DNA of 19,499 bases, from the NCBI GenBank assembly GCA_035291025.1, contig DATDTB010000063.1:1-19499 (forward strand), given 5' to 3'. A model generated the notes under the pieces. It was not told the origin of the DNA and made no database searches. It saw nothing but the letters and a program-made list of their open reading frames with translations. The translations under genes were made by a program, and so were the position numbers. The stretch comes from DATDTB01 sp035291025 (GTDB taxonomy: Archaea; Iainarchaeota; Iainarchaeia; JAFGOX01; DATDTB01). How positions within the stretch are numbered: position 1 is the first letter of the stretch; each line of letters starts with the position of its first letter. Shown here piece after piece: positions 7,183 through 14,269 of the stretch.

Positions 7183-7659
7183 ATGGCGAAAGCGGGTGTT
7201 TTTCAAATGGATGTAGTCAAGGAATTCAACGTAAGCATTCCAAACTTGGTTGAAAGGCCAAGGATAGAGCGCGCAAAGCGCGCCGTGAGAGAGTTAAAGT
7301 GGTTCCTGTCAAGGCACTTGAAAATGGAAGAAGGAAAGATTTCGCTAAACAGCGCCGTAAACGAAGAGTTATGGAAGGGCGGCGCTGCAAACCCGCCGCG
7401 CAGCGTCAAGGTCAAGGTCCAAGTCTTGAAGGACGGCGCGAACGTGTTCCTTTCAACGCAGGAAATCCCGAAGGCCGCGGAAAAGCCGAAAAAGGAAGAA
7501 GCGAAGGAAGTGAAGGAAAAAGAACACGAACACAAGCACGAAGAACAAAAAGAAGCAAAGCCGGCTGAAAAGGCCGAGGCAAAGCCCGCAACGGGAAAGC
7601 CTGTGAGGGAAGAAAAGGCGAAGAAAGCGGCCCCAGTGAAAAAGGTCAAAAAGGAATGA
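7183..7659 (+). CDS. rpl31e: Large ribosomal subunit protein L31e with long charged tail
   Basis: 158 residues versus about 80-95 in most archaea. L31e sits near the tunnel exit, where nascent-chain factors such as SRP dock. The core (about 10-95) has the family pattern: EFNVSIPNLVERPRIERAKR, RELKWFLSRHLKMEE, ISLNSAVNEELWKGGAANPP, then VKVQVLKDGANVFL. From about residue 97 the protein becomes a low-complexity Lys/Glu/Ala/Pro tail containing a His-Glu patch (KEHEHKHEE). The start at ATG 7183 has AGAAAGGC upstream; ATG 7207 is an alternative that trims eight residues and brings the N terminus nearer to other L31e proteins. It overlaps aIF6 by 4 bases. Confidence 0.93.
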   Translation: MAKAGVFQMDVVKEFNVSIPNLVERPRIERAKRAVRELKWFLSRHLKMEEGKISLNSAVNEELWKGGAANPPRSVKVKVQVLKDGANVFLSTQEIPKAAEKPKKEEAKEVKEKEHEHKHEEQKEAKPAEKAEAKPATGKPVREEKAKKAAPVKKVKKE

Positions 7660-8324
7660 ACAAGAAAGTAAGCGCGGCAAAGGCCACGATTGCGAACAAC
7701 CCATTCGTTGGGTTGTTTTGCTCGACCAACAACAAGGTAACGCTCGTGCCGCCCGGCGTTAGCCCAAAGGAAAGGCAAACTGTGCAAGACGTTCTCGGAA
7801 CCGAGGCAGTCGAGGCCGTGTTTTACGACAGCTCGCTCTTAGGAGTGTTCCTTAGGGGCAACGACAACTGCTTCCTCGCGCCGGAAGGGTTTGACTCGAA
7901 AAGCGTGCAAGCCTTGAAGGAAAAAGGGATAAGGATAGTGGAAGTAAAGGTAAGGGATAACGCCTTGGGGAACTTGGTTGCGTGCAACAACAACGGCGCC
8001 ATGGTCAGCCAAGGCTTGAAGGACAGCGTTCCATTCATTGAAAAAGCCCTCGGGGTAAGCGTTGCGACTGGCACGGTTTCGTCGCTTGAAACCGTTGGCG
8101 CGGGAGTGGCGTGCACTGACAAGGGCTTCGTTTGCAGCCCCCTTGCCACTGAGCTGGAGTTCAAGGCAATAGAAAAGGCCCTCAAGGCCAAGGGCGGGAG
8201 TTCCACGGCGAACTACGGAGACCCATTCGTTGCGAACAGCGTCGTAGTCAACAACAACGGCGTGTTGTTGGGGGAAAACACCACGAGCCACGAGATACTG
8301 CGCATACTGGACTTCTTCCAGTGA
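7656..8324 (+). CDS. eif6: Translation initiation factor 6 (aIF6)
   Basis: 222 residues, the normal aIF6 length. The protein binds the 50S subunit near L14e/L23 and prevents premature joining to 30S. The fivefold pentein repeat can be read directly: NPFVGLFCSTNNKVTLVPPG, SSLLGVFLRGNDNCFLAPEG, NALGNLVACNNNGAMVSQG, ETVGAGVACTDKGFVCSP and DPFVANSVVVNNNGVLLGEN, each with the small-residue turn followed by a hydrophobic strand. The start ATG overlaps the L31e stop (ATGA). In many Euryarchaeota the gene for LX/L20a follows; here only 27 bases separate aIF6 from prefoldin alpha. Confidence 0.97.
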   Translation: MNKKVSAAKATIANNPFVGLFCSTNNKVTLVPPGVSPKERQTVQDVLGTEAVEAVFYDSSLLGVFLRGNDNCFLAPEGFDSKSVQALKEKGIRIVEVKVRDNALGNLVACNNNGAMVSQGLKDSVPFIEKALGVSVATGTVSSLETVGAGVACTDKGFVCSPLATELEFKAIEKALKAKGGSSTANYGDPFVANSVVVNNNGVLLGENTTSHEILRILDFFQ

Positions 8325-8334
8325 AACAACTTTT

Positions 8335-8341
8335 CAGAGGA
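8335..8341 (+). promoter_or_regulatory. Shine-Dalgarno site of pfdA
   Basis: AGAGGAG lies eleven bases before ATG 8352 in a 27-base gap, supporting that start and independent re-initiation within the operon. Confidence 0.6.
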
Positions 8342-8351
8342 GAATAACTGC

Positions 8352-8831
8352 ATGGCAAAAAAGGAAAAGCAGGAAAAGCCGCAAACGGATGAAATTGGCG
8401 AAAAGCTAAGGGAAGACCCCAGGTTTCTGGCAACGGTCTTGGACGGGGCGCAGAAGCGCTTGGTGCAAGTATTGAGGGAAAAGGAAGGCGTGAACAACGC
8501 CTTGGCGGAAATAGACAACACCATTAACTCCCTGGAGTTCCTGGAAAAAGACAAAAAGGAGAGAACCGCGCTCATTCCACTGAAGTCAGGCGTGCTCGCG
8601 GAAGGGAAGATCACTAACTCAAAGCAAGTACTCGTAGACGTTGGGCAGGGAGTGGTCTTGAGGAAGGACACGAAGAACGCCTTGGAAACCATGCGGAACC
8701 GGAAAAAAGTCCTGCTGGACGTGCTGGGAAGGCTGGAAAAGGAAAGGCTCGACTTGGCTAACTTTGGGAGGACCGTTGACGAGCACTTCAAGAAAGCCAT
8801 CGTCCCAAAAGGCCTTGGAAGGAACGAGTGA
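8352..8831 (+). CDS. pfdA: Prefoldin subunit alpha
   Basis: 159 residues. Prefoldin is a jellyfish-shaped hexamer (two alpha, four beta) that captures unfolded chains for the thermosome. The sequence shows the alpha-class plan: an N-terminal coiled coil (about 25-70, heptad-rich with LREKEGVNNALAEIDN), the central double beta-hairpin segment ALIPLKSGVLAEGKIT followed by VLVDVGQGVVLRKD, which is the family's most conserved part, and a second coiled coil (about 105-150). A short charged N-terminal extension (KKEKQEKPQTDE) precedes the first helix. Synteny with aIF6 and ftsY is typical of Euryarchaeota and DPANN. Confidence 0.95.
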   Translation: MAKKEKQEKPQTDEIGEKLREDPRFLATVLDGAQKRLVQVLREKEGVNNALAEIDNTINSLEFLEKDKKERTALIPLKSGVLAEGKITNSKQVLVDVGQGVVLRKDTKNALETMRNRKKVLLDVLGRLEKERLDLANFGRTVDEHFKKAIVPKGLGRNE

Positions 8832-8852
8832 AACGCTTAACGGTGCAGGGCA

Positions 8853-10256
8853 GTGTTTGACTTCTTAAAGAAAAAGCTGGCCGGCGCCTTGAACGCATTC
8901 ACTGGAAAAAAAGAAGAATCAAAACAGGAAAAACAAGAAACCACGCCGGAATCGGAAACAACGCCAGCACAAGCAGTCGAGGCGCGCAGAGAAGAAGAAA
9001 GGCCCAGCCAAGGAAAAGAAACTGATTCTATACGCGCCGAGCTGGGAAAGGCCTTGGAAGAAGCCAAGGCAGCGCACGAAAAGCCCCCGGCAAGAGCCGG
9101 GCAGGAAAAACCCCCCGCGCCAGTAACGGAATTCCAGGTTTTGGAAAAGCCCAAGCCAAGGCCTCAAGCCCGGCAAAAAGAAGAAAAGGCGCCGCCAGCG
9201 CCGGTAATCCCTAAAAAACAACCAAAACTGGAAATAACGGAAAACCGGGAAGAACCAAAGCCAATGGAAGTGGTTGCCCCGGCAAACGGCAAGAGCGTCC
9301 GAGAACTCAAGAAAAAATACGAAGAAGAGGCTGGGAAAAAAAGCAAAGTCAAGGTTGGCTTGCTTGGAAAAGTAAAACAAGCAGTCATCGGAAAGTCAAG
9401 GTTCACGGACTCCGAAGTTGAGGAGTTCGCCTGGAACATTGAAATGCTCTTGCTGGAAAGCGACGTGGAAATGGAAGCCGCTTCGGCAATTTCCTCAAGG
9501 TTAAAGGAGGAAATGAAGGCCTTGGAGTACTCAAGGAGCGAGGACCCAAGAAACGTTGCAAGGAACGCGCTCCGCGGAGTCCTGAAAAAGTCAATGACTG
9601 ACTCTGACTTTGACTTGCTGGAAGCTGGAAAGGGGAAAAAGCCGTTCACTGTCTTGTTCCTGGGCCCGAACGGGGCCGGGAAGACGACTACGATAGCGAG
9701 GGTTACGCGGCTGCTGCAGAAAAACCAGCTATCGGTAGTGTGGGCGGCCGCAGACACTTTCCGCGCCGGCTCAATACAGCAACTCGAAGAACACGCCAGG
9801 AAACTGGGAAGCGTTCGCGTCGTGAAACACTCATACGGGGCGGACCCTGCCGCAGTCGCCTTCGACGCCATAGCCGCCGCAAAGTCCAAGGGCGCGGACT
9901 TCGTCTTAATTGACTCCGCTGGAAGGCAGGAAACCAACTACAACTTGATGGAGGAAATGAAAAAACTCGTGCGGGTCTCAAAGCCCGACTTGAAGGTCTT
10001 CGTGGGGGAAGCGCTGGCCGGCCACGCATTGGTGGAGCAAGTAAGGCAGTTCCAGGAAAGCGTGGGAGTTGACGGGGTAATACTGACAAAGATTGACGCT
10101 GACGCGAAGGGCGGCGGCGCAATCAGCATTTTAAGCAGGCTAGGCATTCCAATACTATACGTTGGCGTCGGACAGGGCTACGACGACTTGCAAAAATTCG
10201 AGCCAAGCCTCATAATTGACAACATACTAGGCCCGCAAGCCGGGGAAGCAGCGTGA
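8853..10256 (+). CDS. ftsY: Signal recognition particle receptor FtsY
   Basis: 467 residues from GTG 8853, with a GGTG at 8842-8845 upstream. FtsY docks the SRP-ribosome complex at the membrane through a GTP-dependent heterodimer with SRP54. Order: a short amphipathic start (FDFLKKKLAGALNAF), a long low-complexity acidic/Pro/Lys A domain (~15-155), a helical N domain (~160-255), and the G domain with P-loop GPNGAGKTT (271-279), DTFRAGS (301-307), DSAGR (354-358), TKID (412-415) and GVGQGYDDL near the end. The G3 motif is DSAGR where DTAGR is usual. The A domain is longer than in many archaea. It is followed by srp54 after 7 bases, so receptor and particle GTPase are co-expressed. Confidence 0.97.
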   Translation: MFDFLKKKLAGALNAFTGKKEESKQEKQETTPESETTPAQAVEARREEERPSQGKETDSIRAELGKALEEAKAAHEKPPARAGQEKPPAPVTEFQVLEKPKPRPQARQKEEKAPPAPVIPKKQPKLEITENREEPKPMEVVAPANGKSVRELKKKYEEEAGKKSKVKVGLLGKVKQAVIGKSRFTDSEVEEFAWNIEMLLLESDVEMEAASAISSRLKEEMKALEYSRSEDPRNVARNALRGVLKKSMTDSDFDLLEAGKGKKPFTVLFLGPNGAGKTTTIARVTRLLQKNQLSVVWAAADTFRAGSIQQLEEHARKLGSVRVVKHSYGADPAAVAFDAIAAAKSKGADFVLIDSAGRQETNYNLMEEMKKLVRVSKPDLKVFVGEALAGHALVEQVRQFQESVGVDGVILTKIDADAKGGGAISILSRLGIPILYVGVGQGYDDLQKFEPSLIIDNILGPQAGEAA

Positions 10257-10263
10257 AAGCCAA

Positions 10264-11619
10264 ATGGCAAACTTTTTAGGCGACGCGTTAAGGAAGGCCT
10301 TCGACAAGGTCACTGGGGCGGCGGCGCTTGGACAGGCTGAAGTGGACGAATTCAAGAAAGACATTCAACGCGCGCTCATCACTTCAGACGTGAACATCAA
10401 GACAGTGATGGAAGTCAGCAAGGCAATAGAGAAAAAGGCCTTGGAAAAAATACCAGGAGGCCTTTCACGCAAGGAGTTCCTGGTAAAGGGCACTTACGAC
10501 GAACTAGTCCGAGTCCTAAAGGGAGAAAAGGGAAAGGAATTCGAGGCGCGACCCGGGAAGGTGCTGCTGGTTGGGTTGTTTGGGAGCGGAAAAACCACGA
10601 GCATTGGAAAGCTGGCGCGCTGGTACCAGAAAAAAGGGCACAAAGTGGGAGTCGTCTGCGCCGACATTTGGCGCCCGGCAGCGTACGAACAGTTAAAGCA
10701 GTACGTTTCACAACTCAAAGGAGTTCCCTGTTACGGGGACGCCAGGGAAAAAGACCCAGTGAAGCTGGCAAGCGACGGTGTTGCCTTCATGGAAAGTGAA
10801 AAGTGCGACGTGGTATTGGTGGACAGCGCCGGGCGTTCCGGCCTGGACGAGGAACTAGTTGAGGAAATCAAGAAAATAAACAACGCCGTGAAGCCAAGCG
10901 ACACGTTCATGATCATTTCCGCGGACATAGGGCAAAGCGCCGGAAAGCAAGCCGAGGCCTTCCACAACGCAATTGGCGTGACTGGAGTCATTCTGACGAA
11001 AATGGATGGGAGCGCGAAGGGTGGCGGGGCGATAAGCGCGTGCTCCGCCACTGGCGCGCCCGTGGTGTTCATTGGGGTTGGGGAAAAAATAGAAGACCTG
11101 GAAGCCTTTGACGCCCCACGCTACCTTTCGAGAGTGATGGGCTACGGGGACTTGGCGGGGTTAATTGAGAAAGCCAAGGAAGTGGTTGGGGAAGAAGACG
11201 AGTTGAACGCCGAGGAGTTGCTGGAGAAGGGCTTGACTTTGGACTTGTTTTACAAGCAAATGAAGGCCGCGCGCAAGATGGGGCCACTGGGCAAGGTAAT
11301 GGAGCTAATGGGAGTGAAGCAAAAGCTCCCCGACGACGTAGTAAAAGTAGGCGAGAAAAAGCTGAACAGTTTCCAGTTCATAATGGACTCCATGACAAAG
11401 AAAGAACGCGGAAACGTGGACTTGATTGACAAGAAACGCATTGCAAGAATCGCCAAAGGCTCGGGGACGAGGGAAGAAGACGTCCGCGAACTCTTGAAGA
11501 GCTACAAGCACACTGAGAAAATGTTCCGGATGATGCGCGGCGGCAAGATGCGCGGACAGCTCGCAAAACTGGCCAAGGCAAAGGGCTTGGACTTCGGGAA
11601 ACTGATGGGGCAACAATGA
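10264..11619 (+). CDS. srp54: Signal recognition particle protein SRP54
   Basis: 451 residues. SRP54 binds signal peptides at the ribosome and partners with FtsY. NG domain: N-terminal bundle (~1-95), P-loop GLFGSGKTT (104-112), DIWRPAAYEQL (from 134), DSAGR (187-191), TKMDGSAKGGG (from 245), then FIGVGEKIEDLEAF. The Met-rich M domain (~320-451) has FYKQMKAARKMGPLGKVMEL as finger-loop region and the SRP-RNA-binding GSGTREEDVRELLKSY with a MFRMMRGGKM basic segment. Two departures from the family: DIWRP where DTYRP is usual, and DSAGR where DTAGR is usual, the latter shared with FtsY. The start, ATG 10264, follows AAGCCAA without a strong Shine-Dalgarno site. It overlaps trmY by 4 bases. Confidence 0.97.
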   Translation: MANFLGDALRKAFDKVTGAAALGQAEVDEFKKDIQRALITSDVNIKTVMEVSKAIEKKALEKIPGGLSRKEFLVKGTYDELVRVLKGEKGKEFEARPGKVLLVGLFGSGKTTSIGKLARWYQKKGHKVGVVCADIWRPAAYEQLKQYVSQLKGVPCYGDAREKDPVKLASDGVAFMESEKCDVVLVDSAGRSGLDEELVEEIKKINNAVKPSDTFMIISADIGQSAGKQAEAFHNAIGVTGVILTKMDGSAKGGGAISACSATGAPVVFIGVGEKIEDLEAFDAPRYLSRVMGYGDLAGLIEKAKEVVGEEDELNAEELLEKGLTLDLFYKQMKAARKMGPLGKVMELMGVKQKLPDDVVKVGEKKLNSFQFIMDSMTKKERGNVDLIDKKRIARIAKGSGTREEDVRELLKSYKHTEKMFRMMRGGKMRGQLAKLAKAKGLDFGKLMGQQ

Positions 11620-12206
11620 GAACCTTTGTCTTATTGTCCAACAACGCCAGGACTGACGGGAACTGGTCGTTGAACGACTTGCCGGGCGCGGGCAGGATGG
11701 ACTTGATTGCTCGCTGCATTAACTCTGCCTTTTGGTTAAGTGATACGTTGAGGAAGGACGTTGAGTTGTACGTGGTTCTGGGCGGGCCGCCGAGGCCACC
11801 AGTGTGCGTGAAGTTCAAGAGTTCGGAACTGAGGCAAATGAGCCCAGACGAGAGAAACATTGCCTCTTCCGTGAAAGAGTTGCTGGGAAAGCAGCTTTCC
11901 AGTGACTGGGCGTCGAACGGGCGCGGTGGTTACGCGTGCCTGAAGGGCTTCGAGGAACTGCTTTCAGGAATTGAAACGGAAAAGGGAACTGAAAACATTT
12001 ACTGGCTCACTGCAGGCGGCGCCCACTTTAAAGAATATGACGGAAAAGGGTTCGCGAACGCCGCGTTCGTGTTAGGGGACGCGGTTGGGCCTTCAAAGGA
12101 GCAAAAAAAACTCTTAAGGAAGTACAACAAGCTGAGCCTTGGCGCAACGGAGTACTTGGCCAGCCACTGCATTGCGGTAATTAACTGGCTGGCTGACACT
12201 GCTTGA
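11616..12206 (+). CDS. trmY: tRNA (pseudouridine(54)-N1)-methyltransferase TrmY
   Basis: 196 residues, typical of the archaeal SPOUT enzyme that uses S-adenosylmethionine to convert pseudouridine-54 of the T-loop to N1-methylpseudouridine. Family landmarks: MRTFVLLS at the start, SLNDLPGAGRMDLIARCINSA, the VELYVVLGGPPRPP segment, SSELRQMSPDERN, a LKGFEELL helix, and the C-terminal trefoil-knot cofactor loop FVLGDAVGPSKEQ. It overlaps the SRP54 stop by ATGA and is the last gene of the operon, a placement I do not know to be common. Its substrate-making partner Pus10 lies 0.9 kb away on the other side of a minus-strand gene. Confidence 0.95.
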   Translation: MRTFVLLSNNARTDGNWSLNDLPGAGRMDLIARCINSAFWLSDTLRKDVELYVVLGGPPRPPVCVKFKSSELRQMSPDERNIASSVKELLGKQLSSDWASNGRGGYACLKGFEELLSGIETEKGTENIYWLTAGGAHFKEYDGKGFANAAFVLGDAVGPSKEQKKLLRKYNKLSLGATEYLASHCIAVINWLADTA

Positions 12207-12210
12207 GAGC

Positions 12211-13065
12211 CTACAAGGATAGCGATAAAGCTATAGTTCCAACGAAGAGAACCATTGCGCCAAAAAATAGTTTCCTGATTTTATCCCTTCCACTTATTTC
12301 ATGGAAGTAAAACACACCCCATAAAACGGAAACAAGCAAAGCTATTTGAGTCAACGGGACGACTATCGCCACTGGCAAGAAAGACAGGGCAAAGAAATTA
12401 GAAAGGTTTGCAACGTTCCATAACGCACCGGAAACGGTGCCAGGCACTAAAATGTTTCGGTCAAAAGGAGACCTCTTGACTAAGTAAATCAAAAACCCGC
12501 CAAGGAAAATGCCAAGTGACATGGGAAAAACGAAGTCAAGGGAGTCAAATCCTGAAATCTTGAAAAGAGCGAAAGGCAACGCATACAACAAGCCAGCCAG
12601 TAACGCTAAAGATATGCCCTTCAATTCTTCCATTTTTGAACTTGTTTTACTTTCCAAAACAGAAGAAATCACTGCCACCCCACTTACAAGAAAAACAATG
12701 CCGGCAAGTCCAAGAGGCAAAGAAGACAAGGGTTCACTGAACAAAAACGCGCCGATGAAAAAAGTTCCAATAATAACTCCACCCATCCACGTTGGAGCCG
12801 CTTTTGAAAGGCCAGACAAGCGAATAGACAGAACAGACAAAATGTTTCCAAAAGACCAAGAAATTCCAGCCATTACTCCATAGTAAGAAAACTCAAAAGA
12901 GTTAATTGCAAAAGAAAACAAGGCAGTGGACAAAAATATTACTGCACACATTAGCAACTGGTAAAAAAAGGGGTCATATTCCTTTACCTTTTTCATTGGA
13001 ACAAAGTAAGAACCCCATCCAACGACTGAAACCAAGGCGGCCAAAAATCCAATCGTCATAGACAT
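12211..13065 (-). CDS. GRP/TMEM144-like sugar transporter (drug/metabolite transporter superfamily)
   Basis: 284 residues with about ten hydrophobic helices in the two-by-five arrangement of the drug/metabolite transporter superfamily. The first helix contains GWGSYFVPMKKVKEYDPFFYQ, the GS.FVP.K signature of the glucose/ribose porter (TMEM144-like) family; the second half has SGALWNVANLSNFFALSFLP and a PLTQIALLVSVLWG helix. Sugar uptake is inferred from family; the substrate is unknown. ATG 13065 is chosen over longer readings because a GATTTATTA box is centred about 27 bases upstream and the extra N-terminal residues come from antisense of pus10. It is clearly more AT-rich than flanking genes and ends 4 bases from the converging trmY stop. 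Confidence 0.8.
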   Translation of the reverse strand: MSMTIGFLAALVSVVGWGSYFVPMKKVKEYDPFFYQLLMCAVIFLSTALFSFAINSFEFSYYGVMAGISWSFGNILSVLSIRLSGLSKAAPTWMGGVIIGTFFIGAFLFSEPLSSLPLGLAGIVFLVSGVAVISSVLESKTSSKMEELKGISLALLAGLLYALPFALFKISGFDSLDFVFPMSLGIFLGGFLIYLVKRSPFDRNILVPGTVSGALWNVANLSNFFALSFLPVAIVVPLTQIALLVSVLWGVFYFHEISGRDKIRKLFFGAMVLFVGTIALSLSL

Positions 13066-13082
13066 AAACACTGTTATAGTGT

Positions 13083-13100
13083 TAAAGTAATAAATCTTAT
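13083..13100. promoter_or_regulatory. Shared AT-rich promoter between transporter and pus10
   Basis: The stretch TTAAAGTAATAAATCTTAT reads as a TATA-like element on both strands: GATTTATTA centred about 27 bases from minus-strand ATG 13065, and GTAATAAA about 27 bases from plus-strand ATG 13115. Confidence 0.45.
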
Positions 13101-13126
13101 TGTTCAAACCTTGAATGGAGTCACAC

Positions 13127-14266
13127 ATGAAAAAGGAAAATCTTTGCAGTCGCTGCCTTAAACGATATGAAGCGCTTTCAGGTAAGTTGCTTGGCGCTGA
13201 ATTCCAGCCAGCTGAAGACGAAAAGGAGTGCGTTGCGTGCCGCGGCGTGTTCCTTAAAACACGCGATTTTTTGCAAAAGGCACTAGAGTCAGCCAAGGGT
13301 TTTGAATTTCAAACGTTTTTGGTTGGCTGCATCTTGCCTGACAAAGTAATGGACAAGGAAAAGGAGTTAAAGGAAAGGCTCGGCATAGAGGGCGTGAACG
13401 GCGTCAAGCAGGAAATAAACAGGGAAACCGGCATTGAGATTGAAAAAACAGGTAAAAAGTTCGACTTAAAAGAGCCCGACGCCCAAATTGTGCTGGACTA
13501 CATTGGCTCGCGGGTAAAGCTGCAGTTAAAGCCTTTGTATGTTTATGGGCGTTACTTGAAACTGGAACGCGGGCTGCCGCAGACGAAGTGGCCTTGCCGC
13601 TGGTGTTCCGGGCAGGGTTGCAAGAAGTGCGAGTTCAAGGGGAAAATGTACGCGGAAAGCGTTGAGGAACTCATTGCCGGGCCTTTCATGAAAGCCGCCC
13701 AGGGAAAACGCCACTCGTTCCACGGAAAAGGAAGGGAAGACATTGACGCAAGAATGCTTGGAAACGGCAGGCCGTTCGTGCTGGAAGTCGAGGAACCAGT
13801 CAAGAGGTACCTCGACTTTGCGGCGTTGGAAGGGGAAGTGAACAAGGAAAACGCGGGGAGAGTGCAAGTAATCGGGTTAAGGCCTTCGGACAAGAAAGAA
13901 GTTGTAAGAATAAAGGCTGAGGCAAGCGACAAGGAATACGAGGCGGTAATTGAATGCGACGCAGAGCTGACCAGTGAAGACGCCGCAAGGGTTGAAGCTT
14001 TAAGCAATTTGGAGTTAAGCCAAGTCACCCCAGAACGAGTGGCCCACCGAAGGGCTGACTTGACCAGGAAGAGGAAGGTACTAAAGGCAAGGGTCGCCAG
14101 CCTTGAAGGCAACTCCATGAAACTCGCTTTGAGGACTGAATCTGGAACGTACGTGAAGGAATTCATTTCAGGGGACAACGGCAGGACCAATCCAAGCATT
14201 TCATCCATTCTTGGAAAGAAATGCGTGTGCACTGCCTTAGACGTGGTAAGAGTTGAAGGAGACTGA
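13127..14266 (+). CDS. pus10: tRNA pseudouridine synthase Pus10
   Basis: 379 residues from ATG 13127, which has GGAG six bases upstream; ATG 13115 is in frame and lies 27 bases from a TATA-like box, so a leaderless start there is possible. Pus10 forms pseudouridine at positions 54 and 55 of archaeal tRNA. N-terminal zinc site: Cys7, Cys10, Cys35, Cys38. The middle holds the accessory THUMP-like domain. The second Cys cluster KWPCRWCSGQGCKKCEF precedes the catalytic core SFHGKGREDIDARMLGNGRP, where Asp207 is the expected nucleophile. The thumb-loop region RVAHRRADLTRKRKV and the C-terminal NPSISSILGK are typical. It pairs functionally with TrmY. Confidence 0.96.
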   Translation: MKKENLCSRCLKRYEALSGKLLGAEFQPAEDEKECVACRGVFLKTRDFLQKALESAKGFEFQTFLVGCILPDKVMDKEKELKERLGIEGVNGVKQEINRETGIEIEKTGKKFDLKEPDAQIVLDYIGSRVKLQLKPLYVYGRYLKLERGLPQTKWPCRWCSGQGCKKCEFKGKMYAESVEELIAGPFMKAAQGKRHSFHGKGREDIDARMLGNGRPFVLEVEEPVKRYLDFAALEGEVNKENAGRVQVIGLRPSDKKEVVRIKAEASDKEYEAVIECDAELTSEDAARVEALSNLELSQVTPERVAHRRADLTRKRKVLKARVASLEGNSMKLALRTESGTYVKEFISGDNGRTNPSISSILGKKCVCTALDVVRVEGD

Positions 14267-14269
14267 GTC

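Noticed and set aside
7203..7787. Long minus-strand frame opposite rpl31e
   Set aside because: Its Phe/Ser/Cys-rich repeats are the complement of the Lys/Glu codons in the L31e tail.
9164..9937. Long minus-strand frame inside ftsY
   Set aside because: It is Ser/Phe-rich shadow coding opposite a clear GTPase domain, a common effect of codon bias in this genome.
13066..13296. N-terminal extension of the transporter to a 361-residue protein
   Set aside because: The extra residues are antisense to the pus10 zinc region, are unlike a transporter N terminus, and a TATA-like box is correctly placed for ATG 13065.
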